From contig NZ_CP036269.1 of NCBI RefSeq assembly GCF_007744675.1, positions 2,397,546 to 2,461,545 of the forward strand: DNA of 64,000 bases, written 5' to 3'. The notes beneath the pieces are model-generated. The model saw nothing but the letters and a program-made list of their open reading frames with translations. It had not been told where the DNA came from and did no database searches. The translations under genes were made by a program, and so were the position numbers. Positions 1-7,677 of the stretch are shown here, piece by piece; position 1 is the first letter of the stretch; every line of letters starts with the position of its first letter. This DNA comes from Gimesia alba. GTDB lineage: Bacteria > Planctomycetota > Planctomycetia > Planctomycetales > Planctomycetaceae.

Positions 1-28
1 CGAAAGTAGGTTATTGCCGGATATTTTT

Positions 29-63
29 AAAACTCCTTGCTCTTCTGAGTAAGGAGTTTTTTT
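29..63 (+). terminator. Rho-independent terminator
   Basis: A 10-bp perfect stem (AAAACTCCTT at 29-38, AAGGAGTTTT at 51-60) with a 12-nt loop runs into a T tract. It probably ends a gene lying to the left of the window; that gene is not visible. Confidence 0.85.
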
Positions 64-504
64 ATGCGCTATTTCTGATTCCAGTCTGCTCGAGATCAAA
101 CAGATCTCGCCTCTTGCTTACAACTGTTCCATGGCGCCTGTGTATCCATTCTAACAAGCAGTTTCGTTCCTCGATTCTCTGATAACGCATAGATTTCACA
201 TAAAATGCCTGAGAAACCTGGCCCCATGATTGATAGTTCCAGCAGACGAAGGTAGAATTCGTAAAGATAGTAAGCTTTAGAAAGAAAAGAGTGCTTGGTT
301 TTCTTTCGATCTCTCTGACCAATCAATTTCCTCTCGGAAATCTCTGATTTCTCCCACTGTTTCCAGGTATTCAGCTTTGATCTGAACTGGAATCTGCCCG
401 GGCTCCTGCAACCAATCGGATTTCCAGCACATAATAATTCAGCTGATTTTCTCGGCTGAATTCGTCCGTTGATTGTGTTTTCTCGTTTTATTCAGGAGTC
501 TTTT
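64..504. other. intergenic region without a recognisable gene
   Basis: About 440 bases between the left-edge terminator and the first DUF1559 gene. Short open frames here lack a ribosome-binding site and recognisable protein character. The region presumably holds the promoter of the downstream gene; no convincing promoter was picked out. Confidence 0.5.
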
Positions 505-1470
505 GTGTTGTATTCTTCTTCTCGTAAGCGTGGTTTTACTCTAATCGAATTACTGGTCGTCATTGCCATCATCGCGATTTTAATCGCGCTGCTTCTGCCC
601 GCTGTTCAACAGGCGCGCGAAGCGGCCCGTCGCAGTACCTGCAAAAATAATCTGAAGCAACTGGGACTGGCATTTCATAATTATCATGATACGCATCGGG
701 TGTTTCCTCCCGCAGCCATCAATCCTGGTAGTGCCGCATGTACCTCCCTTTATACTCCCGATAACATTTTGAATCATACCTGTTATCAGATGCTGCTTCC
801 GTTTCTGGATCAGGCGCCTCTCTATAATCTTTATAACTGGTCGATTCCCAGTGGGTCAGCAAAACACTCCAGCTGTGGGCATACCACTCCTCCCACGACA
901 GCCAGTCAGTTGAAACTGTTGGACGCCAATCTTCCCGTATTTCTCTGTCCTTCAGATAGTGGAACACCGATCGGCACTGTAACGAGTGGCACTTATTATT
1001 CAGATGGTGCTCATCGAACAAGTTATGGTGTCGCTGCGAATCAGTACGATTCTGATAAAACGGCTTCCTTCCAGGGAGATACCTATTCCAAAAAAGCGAC
1101 CCTCGGTCTCAACGGCTCTGCAAAAATTTCCGCGATTAAAGACGGTACCAGCAATACCGTGATGCTGATTGAGACTCCGTTACTGAAAACGACCAACGGG
1201 TCTGATACCTATGTCGGCTTTGGTCCGTTTTGGGATACGTTTACTCATACACATTTTATTCGACCGACAGGTCAGGGAATCAACCGACCCCGCGACGCCA
1301 CATATAGTCAGCGTGTGTATGGCTGGGGAGCGGGAAGTTTTCATGTCGGCGGCGTTCATGTTCTGATGGGCGATGGAGCCGTCCGGTTCCTGAGTGAAAA
1401 CGCAGATATGACAGCGGTCGTCCAGGCACTGATTTCCGTGCGGGGTGGCGAGGTCATTCCCGAATTCTAA
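505..1470 (+). CDS. DUF1559 prepilin-like secreted protein
   Basis: The N-terminus has a type IV prepilin-like cleavage/methylation segment ([20 protein letters not shown]) followed by [10 protein letters not shown], and the C-terminus carries [20 protein letters not shown]. Both are hallmarks of the DUF1559 (SBP_bac_10-like) family, hugely expanded in planctomycetes. The product is probably exported and processed by a prepilin-type peptidase as a pseudopilin-like envelope protein; its molecular role is unknown. I chose GTG 505 because AGGAG at 494-498 lies six bases upstream; an upstream TTG at 469 is in frame but has no such signal. About 321 residues, normal for the family. It is followed by a small lipoprotein gene, the usual planctomycete partner. 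Confidence 0.93.
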   Translation: MLYSSSRKRGFTLIELLVVIAIIAILIALLLPAVQQAREAARRSTCKNNLKQLGLAFHNYHDTHRVFPPAAINPGSAACTSLYTPDNILNHTCYQMLLPFLDQAPLYNLYNWSIPSGSAKHSSCGHTTPPTTASQLKLLDANLPVFLCPSDSGTPIGTVTSGTYYSDGAHRTSYGVAANQYDSDKTASFQGDTYSKKATLGLNGSAKISAIKDGTSNTVMLIETPLLKTTNGSDTYVGFGPFWDTFTHTHFIRPTGQGINRPRDATYSQRVYGWGAGSFHVGGVHVLMGDGAVRFLSENADMTAVVQALISVRGGEVIPEF

Positions 1471-1635
1471 AACAGAAAACAGTCAATCAGGCTCTTCTCC
1501 CGCTGTTACAGAAATCAACTGTTGCAGCGGGATATTTCAAATCACAAACTACGCAGCACCACTGGTCAAAGTGAGTCCCGATTGCCGCCGGATTCAGACT
1601 TTGGTCAGTTTAATATGACAGAAAGAAAGCAGGCT

Positions 1636-2046
1636 ATGATCGCGAATGCGCGTTCTCAAATGAGAAATATATGGTACATGATCACTCTACTGGGAATTTC
1701 CGGCTGTTTCGGTGGTGGGGAATCATTGCCGGAACTGGCGAATGTGACCGGTACGGTCACTCTGGATGGCAGCCCATTAACGGGGGCGAATGTTCTGTTT
1801 CAACCACAGCAGGGGAAAACGGCTTTTGCGATGACCGATGAAAACGGTAAGTTTGAGCTGATGTATAATCAGGATACGGCAGGAGCAGTCCCCGGAAATT
1901 ATACGGTCAAAGTTTCCAAAGAGAAAAATCCTGAGGAACCTGGCAATAATCTGGTTCCTCCCAACTACAATGAAAACACGACGTTGAAGGCTGATGTCAA
2001 ATCCGGAGAGGAAAATGACTTCCAGTTTGACTTAACCGGCAAGTAA
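1636..2046 (+). CDS. carboxypeptidase-regulatory-like small lipoprotein
   Basis: A signal segment ends in a lipobox-like LGISGC, so the mature protein should be a lipoprotein starting at that Cys. The body is one beta-sandwich of the carboxypeptidase regulatory-like/transthyretin type: VTGTVTLDG, PLTGANVLFQP, then TDENGKFEL and GNYTVKV. Such proteins sit beside DUF1559 genes throughout planctomycetes; function unknown, envelope location inferred. ATG 1636 follows AAGCAGG closely; in-frame ATG codons at 1615 and 1660 are alternatives, and a TTG at 1522 would give an unlikely hydrophilic leader. The gene lies 165 bases after the DUF1559 gene and ends just before a strong terminator, so the two are probably co-transcribed. 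Confidence 0.82.
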   Translation: MIANARSQMRNIWYMITLLGISGCFGGGESLPELANVTGTVTLDGSPLTGANVLFQPQQGKTAFAMTDENGKFELMYNQDTAGAVPGNYTVKVSKEKNPEEPGNNLVPPNYNENTTLKADVKSGEENDFQFDLTGK

Positions 2047-2075
2047 GTTTCAACAAACATCTACCGACATCAGCA

Positions 2076-2105
2076 AACCTTACCCATCCAGGGTAAGGTT
2101 TTTTT
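2076..2105 (+). terminator. Rho-independent terminator
   Basis: Perfect 10-bp stem AACCTTACCC/GGGTAAGGTT with a 5-nt loop, followed by five more T. It closes the DUF1559-lipoprotein unit. Confidence 0.92.
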
Positions 2106-2204
2106 ACGGATTCCGATTTTGAAAAATCTGAGATTTGTGAGTCTCTGTGGTGCGGTGGATCTAAAGCAGAAGAGTTGCCTGATTGGGGAAAAGTCACAAG
2201 ATAA

Positions 2205-2303
2205 GATGAATTGATGCCTGACCACTATAACCAGCAAACTGAGCTGCAAAAAGAAGTGAAAGCGGGTGAGAAGACGATTCATCTTGACTTGAAGGCATCC
2301 TGA
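2205..2303 (+). pseudogene. decayed 3' end of a regulatory-like lipoprotein gene
   Basis: The frame opened after a TAA at 2202-2204 reads 32 residues ending at TGA 2301-2303. Its middle, PDHYNQQTELQKEVKAGEK, matches the spacing of the C-terminus of the intact upstream lipoprotein (PPNYNENTTLKADVKSGEE), and both end in an alternating hydrophobic strand (TIHLDL versus DFQFDL). No start, signal peptide or upstream part of the sandwich is left. I read it as the relic of a third paralogue. The similarity was seen by eye over about 28 residues. Confidence 0.55.
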
Positions 2304-2471
2304 TCCGATCAGTTTGATAGAGGATCGCATCAACACTTTCCCATTTCTGCGATTTGCTCTCACATCATAAAAGCTTTCCCCTGCCTGGGTGGGGCGTTAG
2401 GATAGAAATCATTGGTGCCTGTTTGCGGACACCGAAATTCCTTTCTACTTGAGTTGATTTAGGTTGTCGAT

Positions 2472-3656
2472 ATGACCTCCCCAAAAGCGAAGACACCAGA
2501 CAAGATACTGAAGCTGGTCTTGGTCTTCGTATTCATGATGTTCATTTATTTTCCGTTTTCCGCCTGGTGGAATCAGCGGCAGGCCCATGTTCTGGAAGAG
2601 AAGGTGAACCAGTCTTTAAAAGCAGAAGACTGGCCGGCCGCGGAGCAAGCTGCCAGAAAATGGACCGAACGGGAACCTGAAAATTCGAACGCCTGGCTCG
2701 ATCTTTCAGAAGCATTACGCCAGCAGAATAAATTTGCGGAGACCGCAGACGCGTTAGGGCAGATCAGTGATAAAGACCCACGCGTTTTAAAATCACTGGC
2801 TTTACGTTTGGATTTGCTACTGTCCGAGTTGAATGATCCTATCCGGGCAATCGAAACTTGCCAGCGCATCTTAAAAATTGATCCCCGGGCCGATCTGGCG
2901 CGGCAACGCCTGATTTATATTAATGCCATGATATTACGTCGGCTGGAGATGGTAAAACAAATCAGGCAGGCAATGAAATTTGAGTGTGAACCACCAGAGG
3001 CTTATGTTTATTTGTTGCTTGCCGATTCACTGAATTTCACGAATGGGGCTCCGCTGGTCAATGAATGGCTAAAAAACGATCCTGGTAATGAAGACCTGGA
3101 AGTGGCACTGGCAATCTATATTGCCGGCAGCAGCAGCCAGCAGTCTCTCCCTCTCTCAAATGGGAAGATGATTTCAGGGGGTGACAAAACCTTAATCAAC
3201 GATCGTTTAAAAAAATACCCTCATAATCCGGAAGTGCTCGCTTACTTTCTGGAAAAATCACTCGATGAAGCGGATCTTGAACGGGTCTCTCAGTTGCTTG
3301 AGCAAGTGCCCGAGGAGGCTGAAGCAGATAACCGTTTCTGGCGTTTTCGAGGGCGTTACCTGGCTTTAAAAAATCAATTGAAGCTGGCGGGAGAATCCTA
3401 TCAGGAAGCGCTCAATCGAAATCCTTATGATTGGAGATCACAGCTTGGACTGGCGGAAATTATGAGACGGTCTGGTAAAGCCGTCGAGGCGGAAGAATGG
3501 GCTCAACTCGGGGCAAAGGGGAAAGCGTTTTCGCGGCAATTGATGGAGTTGGAAAATCCTCAACAGATTAATGCAGACTTATTAGCACAGATCGCCGCTT
3601 ATGCACAAGAATGTGGCGATCCAGAGGTTCACGCAGCAATTCAGAAACGACTGTAA
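2472..3656 (+). CDS. membrane-anchored tetratricopeptide repeat protein
   Basis: A 394-residue protein with one N-terminal transmembrane helix (LKLVLVFVFMMFIYFPFSAW, about residues 14-33) and a helical remainder with TPR signatures, for example the stretch from AEDWPAAEQAARKW through NSNAWLDLSEAL (residues 52-83), DPRADLARQRLIY (141-153) and NPYDWRSQLGLAEIMRR near residue 320. It should face the periplasm and act as a protein-interaction scaffold; no partner can be named. ATG 2472 has no strong ribosome-binding site. It lies alone between two DUF1559/lipoprotein pairs. Confidence 0.8.
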   Translation: MTSPKAKTPDKILKLVLVFVFMMFIYFPFSAWWNQRQAHVLEEKVNQSLKAEDWPAAEQAARKWTEREPENSNAWLDLSEALRQQNKFAETADALGQISDKDPRVLKSLALRLDLLLSELNDPIRAIETCQRILKIDPRADLARQRLIYINAMILRRLEMVKQIRQAMKFECEPPEAYVYLLLADSLNFTNGAPLVNEWLKNDPGNEDLEVALAIYIAGSSSQQSLPLSNGKMISGGDKTLINDRLKKYPHNPEVLAYFLEKSLDEADLERVSQLLEQVPEEAEADNRFWRFRGRYLALKNQLKLAGESYQEALNRNPYDWRSQLGLAEIMRRSGKAVEAEEWAQLGAKGKAFSRQLMELENPQQINADLLAQIAAYAQECGDPEVHAAIQKRL

Positions 3657-4137
3657 TACCGATTCCTGCTTCAGGCTGTTTGAGGTATCCTACTAGGCAG
3701 ACGCTCCCATGTGCCTATCTGTTCTTAAAATAAGATTCATTAAAAAATACGCAATTATTCATTCAACCCGGAAAATGGTTGACATTTTGTAAATGCCATT
3801 ACTAGAATTGATTGGTTGTATGCATGTAGTGTGTGTATATCAAAAGGATTATGTTCATTGTTTTTTTGATTCTTCATCTTTGCAGACACTGAATCATTTC
3901 TACGTTTTTGCTTGTTGAAGATTCCACAAATAATCAAGTCAATTGTGTTTCACAAATTCCACCATTTCTTTAAACATGAAATATTAAGTTTTTTTAATGT
4001 GTAGATTTTCCTATGAGTGGATAAGGTTTGAAACCATCACTCAGTGATGGGAATAGAGTCACGTTTTGTGGAACATATTTCTTATCAACTTTGAATTGAA
4101 TTCTCATCTCATGATGATGTGAGAAAGGGCCCAACAA
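3657..4137. other. AT-rich intergenic region
   Basis: About 480 bases without a credible gene, clearly more AT-rich than its surroundings. It contains the palindrome at 4034-4050 and a weaker inverted repeat (TTCTCA...TGAGAA, about 4100-4125) close to the next gene's ribosome-binding site. Probably promoter and leader of the lipoprotein at 4138. Confidence 0.5.
4034..4050. promoter_or_regulatory. 17-bp perfect palindrome, possible operator
   Basis: CCATCACT-C-AGTGATGG: 8-bp arms around one base, 88 bases upstream of the lipoprotein ATG at 4138. There is no T tract, so it is not a typical terminator. A dimeric regulator site or a leader hairpin is possible. Confidence 0.35.
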
Positions 4138-4572
4138 ATGAATCATTTCTTTCTTCGATCGTGCCTCCCCTTGTGTTTCCTGATTAGTTTTTGTTTGGTG
4201 GTTTCCGGCTGTGGTGGAGGCGTGGATGATGCTCCGACCTTACAGCCTGTGAAGGGGACGATCAAAAAAGACGGAAAAGGAATCAAAGATGTCCGCGTTT
4301 CCTTTGTCCCTGCTGAAGATGGGATTCCCGCGATTGGTGTTTCAGGTGAAGACGGCACTTACGAATTGAGTAATCCCAAAGGGGGAAAGGGAGCTCAGGT
4401 TGGTACCTATAAAGTTGTTTTATCTGTGACTCCCAGCGAAGAGAGTTATGCCAGTGGTGGTGATCCCAATAAAGCAAAACTGCCATTTCCGAAATCATAT
4501 ACTTCGAAGACGACGACTCCCAAGAGTGCCACCGTAAAAGAGGGTGAAAACGTCGTCGATATTGAGTTTTAA
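4138..4572 (+). CDS. carboxypeptidase-regulatory-like small lipoprotein
   Basis: 144 residues. The hydrophobic leader ends in the lipobox VVSGC (about residue 25), followed by GGGVDDAP and one regulatory-like beta-sandwich: VKGTIKKDGKGIKDVRVSFVP, then SGEDGTYEL and GTYKVVL. ATG 4138 follows GAAAGGG at good spacing. It is a paralogue of the lipoprotein at 1636 and precedes a DUF1559 gene by 135 bases, the reverse of the order in the first pair. Envelope location is inferred; function unknown. Confidence 0.87.
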   Translation: MNHFFLRSCLPLCFLISFCLVVSGCGGGVDDAPTLQPVKGTIKKDGKGIKDVRVSFVPAEDGIPAIGVSGEDGTYELSNPKGGKGAQVGTYKVVLSVTPSEESYASGGDPNKAKLPFPKSYTSKTTTPKSATVKEGENVVDIEF

Positions 4573-4707
4573 CAGCATAAATTTCCCGATATCAATTGAT
4601 GTATTAAGATGCCGCTTTTCTCTTTCATAAGAAGGTGTCAATTGAGCTTAAAGGAGGCATTTTAGGAGTAATACTTTTCTTTTTTACTTTTTCAGGAGCG
4701 CCATTCA

Positions 4708-5736
4708 ATGAAAAATTTATCCATGAAGCTACGAATGCGATCTCGCGCATTCACTCTGATTGAGCTGCTGGTGGTGATTGCCATCATTGCCATTCTAATT
4801 GCTTTGCTCTTACCTGCGGTACAACAGGCACGCGAAGCAGCCCGTCGATCTACCTGTAAAAACAGTTTGAAACAGTTGGGTGTGGCGATTCATAACTATC
4901 ATGATACTCATGGTATTTTTCCCCATAATTATGATGCCTCGCGCAGTCCAGGCCAGGTAGGCTGTTCGGTTTCCTGGATTTCCATGACGCTGCCATTTAT
5001 GGACCAGGCGCCTCTGTATAATAAAATGAATTTTGATGACATCACCAATACTTCGGGATCTACTTCGTCTTTCCCAGGTATGGACAGCGTTTCGAATGAT
5101 TCCGCTCGAACAACCACGATTCCGATTCTCCTGTGTCCCAGTAACCCACAGCCCAAGCTGACCTCTTCTGCCATGCACTATGACTTTTCTGGTAGCGGTG
5201 GGAATTCACGGGCACTGCAGGCTGCCAGAACCGATTATGTTGGCAGCATGGGCTACATCTGGACTGGTTGGAAGGACTGTAGTGATACCGGGTCCAATGG
5301 TGCACCCTGGGTCGATGCCGGCAGAGACATTACTCATAATGATCTCAGTCGTGTCGGGGGGATTTTCTGGTACCGGGGTTCGGCCCGAATTCGCGACATT
5401 GTCGATGGGGCTTCAAATACCATTGCCATTTATGAAAACCATCACTGGAATTTCAGTAAGAAATTTCCATCTGAAGTCAATAAATGTGCTGCCTGGATCA
5501 GTCCTTTGGGAGCCATTGATACTCATACCTCTTCAATCAATGCCGATCCTGAAGAAATCGCAGGTGGCAATGGTGCCGACGATACCCGCTGCACCAACTG
5601 GAGCAGTTCTCATGTTGGGGGAGCTCACGGTTTATTGACTGACGGATCTGTCCGTTTTGTCAGTGAGAACCTGGACTTGGGAATCAATAAAGCATTGGTG
5701 ACAAAAGCAGGTGGTGAGACCTTAGGTGAGTTCTAA
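4708..5736 (+). CDS. DUF1559 prepilin-like secreted protein
   Basis: 342 residues. The prepilin-like N-terminus ([20 protein letters not shown]) and [14 protein letters not shown] almost repeat those of the protein at 505-1470, and the C-terminus has SSHVGGAHGLLTDGSVRFVSEN and ends GGETLGEF. The middle diverges strongly and is Ser/Asn-rich. ATG 4708 follows CAGGAG at a spacing of about ten. It is probably exported and anchored through the N-terminal helix; exact function unknown. A terminator follows 35 bases after the stop. Confidence 0.94.
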   Translation: MKNLSMKLRMRSRAFTLIELLVVIAIIAILIALLLPAVQQAREAARRSTCKNSLKQLGVAIHNYHDTHGIFPHNYDASRSPGQVGCSVSWISMTLPFMDQAPLYNKMNFDDITNTSGSTSSFPGMDSVSNDSARTTTIPILLCPSNPQPKLTSSAMHYDFSGSGGNSRALQAARTDYVGSMGYIWTGWKDCSDTGSNGAPWVDAGRDITHNDLSRVGGIFWYRGSARIRDIVDGASNTIAIYENHHWNFSKKFPSEVNKCAAWISPLGAIDTHTSSINADPEEIAGGNGADDTRCTNWSSSHVGGAHGLLTDGSVRFVSENLDLGINKALVTKAGGETLGEF

Positions 5737-5770
5737 ATCGCCGAGGACTGTTTTTGTCTCAATTGATTCA

Positions 5771-5806
5771 ATCCTCCCCATCAACCCTGATGGGGAGGAT
5801 TTTTTT
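5771..5806 (+). terminator. Rho-independent terminator
   Basis: Perfect 10-bp stem ATCCTCCCCA/TGGGGAGGAT with a 10-nt loop and a T tract. It ends the lipoprotein-DUF1559 unit. Confidence 0.92.
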
Positions 5807-5868
5807 CCGTTGCATTTCAATGAAATAGAACGGAATCGTCTCCTTTTCAGAGAGCCTGAAAATTCATA

Positions 5869-7677
5869 ATGAGCCCGAGCGTCTATCACACGGGGCGATT
5901 TCTTTTCTCGGTGTTTTTGATTCTTCTGTTCGCTGCCTGCGATCAGATTCAAAACAACCCGCCACCGAAAAAAACAACGCCGACAGAGAATCGGAATTCC
6001 CCCGAGAGTCAATCAACATTTTTTCGGGAACTCTCTTTGGATGTCATTGATGAGCCAACAGTTGTTTCTGCCGACATGCAAGTACCGCAGTTTCGTGATG
6101 TTCACACCCAGGCAGGAATTGAATTTGTCTATGACAGTGGTGCCAAAGGGGACCAACTTATGGTGGAAGCAATTGGAGGGGGCGCTGGTTGGCTTGATTA
6201 TGATCGTGATTCCCTGATCGACGTCTATTGTGTTCAGGGAGGAGATCCCGTTTCCAATTCACCGGATCAGGGACAGAACCTGTTGTTTCGTAATCAGGGC
6301 AATGGTTCCTTTTCTGAACTGCCACAAGTGACCGGCGTCAGGAATTCGGGCTATGGCCAGGGTGTCACCATCGCCGATTTTAATAACGATGGATTTGATG
6401 ATATTTATGTCACCAATGTGGGCCAAAATGCTCTCTATCAGAATATGGGTGATGGTACCTTCGAAGATGTTTCCGAGGGATCGGGAACTGCAACCACACA
6501 GCTTTGGAGCTCCAGCGCCGCCTGGGGAGATTTGAATCGGGATGGTAACCTCGATCTGTATGTCTGTAATTATGTCAAGTACGATGTAAGACATCCCAAA
6601 GATTGTTCGGACAGTAAAGGTATCAAGCGGACCTGTCATCCGAATGAAATGGAAGCCGAGTTCAATGAAGTTTATTTCAGCCTGGGTAACGGCCAGTTCA
6701 CACTTGCCGGGGATGAGTTGGGACTACGGGCAGCCGACGGGAAATCCTTAGGAGTTGTGATTTCTGATCTGGATCGAGACCAGTATCCCGATATTTATGT
6801 GGCGAACGATGTCACGCCTAATTTCCTGTTTCTGAATCATGAAGGTCAGTCCTTTCGTAATGCGGCGATTGAAAAAGGCTGCGCGATGAGCGGTGACGGC
6901 AATAACCAGGCCAGCATGGGGATTGCCCACGGTGATTATGATCGCAATGGATTTCTTGATCTCTATGTGACTCATTTTACGGATGATTCCAATACACTCT
7001 ACGCGAACCTGGGCGAAGCCGGGTTTTATGATGCGACAAAAACCACGGGGTTGCACCGTCCGACGATCTCATTCCTTGCCTTTGGGACGGTCATGGGGGA
7101 CTTCAATCACGATCGGCACATGAATTTATTTGTGGCGAATGGGCATATTGATCAACTGCAGGATCAGGGGTACGACTGGAAGATGACACCACTTTTATTC
7201 TCTTATCAAGGGGATCAATGGGTGGAATGCAGTGCTCAGGCAGGCCCCTATTTCAGTCAAAAATTGATTGGTCGCGGCGTCGCAGCGGGCGATTATGATA
7301 ATGATGGTGATCAGGATCTGTTCGTTGTGAACCAGAACGATCCGGCTGCATTACTGCAAAATGATTCTGAAGGCAATCACTGGTTAAAAGTGATGCTGAC
7401 GGGAACCACCAGTAATCGGACCGCCATTGGTACCAAGGTGGAAGTCAGGCAGAACGACGAATTGTTTTTTCAGGAAGTTGTGGGAGGCAGCAGTTACGGT
7501 TCCAGCGGTCAATACGCACTCTTTTTTGGTTTTGGCCAGATTGATTCAGACTGTCAGGTCAAAATTATCTGGCCCAGTGGTGAAATACAGGTGCTGGAGC
7601 AGGTTCCCGTTGATCAGACTCTGAAGTTGATTGAACCGGCGGCATCAGAGTTAACGTTGGGGAAGAAACTGCTGTAG
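5869..7677 (+). CDS. CRTAC1-like FG-GAP/ASPIC-UnbV lipoprotein
   Basis: 602 residues. The signal peptide ends in the lipobox LFAAC (Cys24), so a lipoprotein is expected. The body is a beta-propeller of FG-GAP/VCBS repeats with Ca-binding loops such as DFNNDGFDDIY, DLNRDGNLDLY, DYDRNGFLDLY and DYDNDGDQDLF. The C-terminal ASPIC/UnbV domain (about 505-590) includes AIGTKVEV, GGSSYGSSGQ and IIWPSG. Family members are extracellular Ca-binding proteins of unclear role. The 3' end overlaps that of the opposing cytochrome gene by 27 bases; the two families often co-occur in planctomycetes. Confidence 0.93.
   Translation: MSPSVYHTGRFLFSVFLILLFAACDQIQNNPPPKKTTPTENRNSPESQSTFFRELSLDVIDEPTVVSADMQVPQFRDVHTQAGIEFVYDSGAKGDQLMVEAIGGGAGWLDYDRDSLIDVYCVQGGDPVSNSPDQGQNLLFRNQGNGSFSELPQVTGVRNSGYGQGVTIADFNNDGFDDIYVTNVGQNALYQNMGDGTFEDVSEGSGTATTQLWSSSAAWGDLNRDGNLDLYVCNYVKYDVRHPKDCSDSKGIKRTCHPNEMEAEFNEVYFSLGNGQFTLAGDELGLRAADGKSLGVVISDLDRDQYPDIYVANDVTPNFLFLNHEGQSFRNAAIEKGCAMSGDGNNQASMGIAHGDYDRNGFLDLYVTHFTDDSNTLYANLGEAGFYDATKTTGLHRPTISFLAFGTVMGDFNHDRHMNLFVANGHIDQLQDQGYDWKMTPLLFSYQGDQWVECSAQAGPYFSQKLIGRGVAAGDYDNDGDQDLFVVNQNDPAALLQNDSEGNHWLKVMLTGTTSNRTAIGTKVEVRQNDELFFQEVVGGSSYGSSGQYALFFGFGQIDSDCQVKIIWPSGEIQVLEQVPVDQTLKLIEPAASELTLGKKLL

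Noticed and set aside
62-326. Two overlapping minus-strand frames at the left edge
   Set aside because: They overlap each other in different frames next to a terminator, lack ribosome-binding sites and look like chance.
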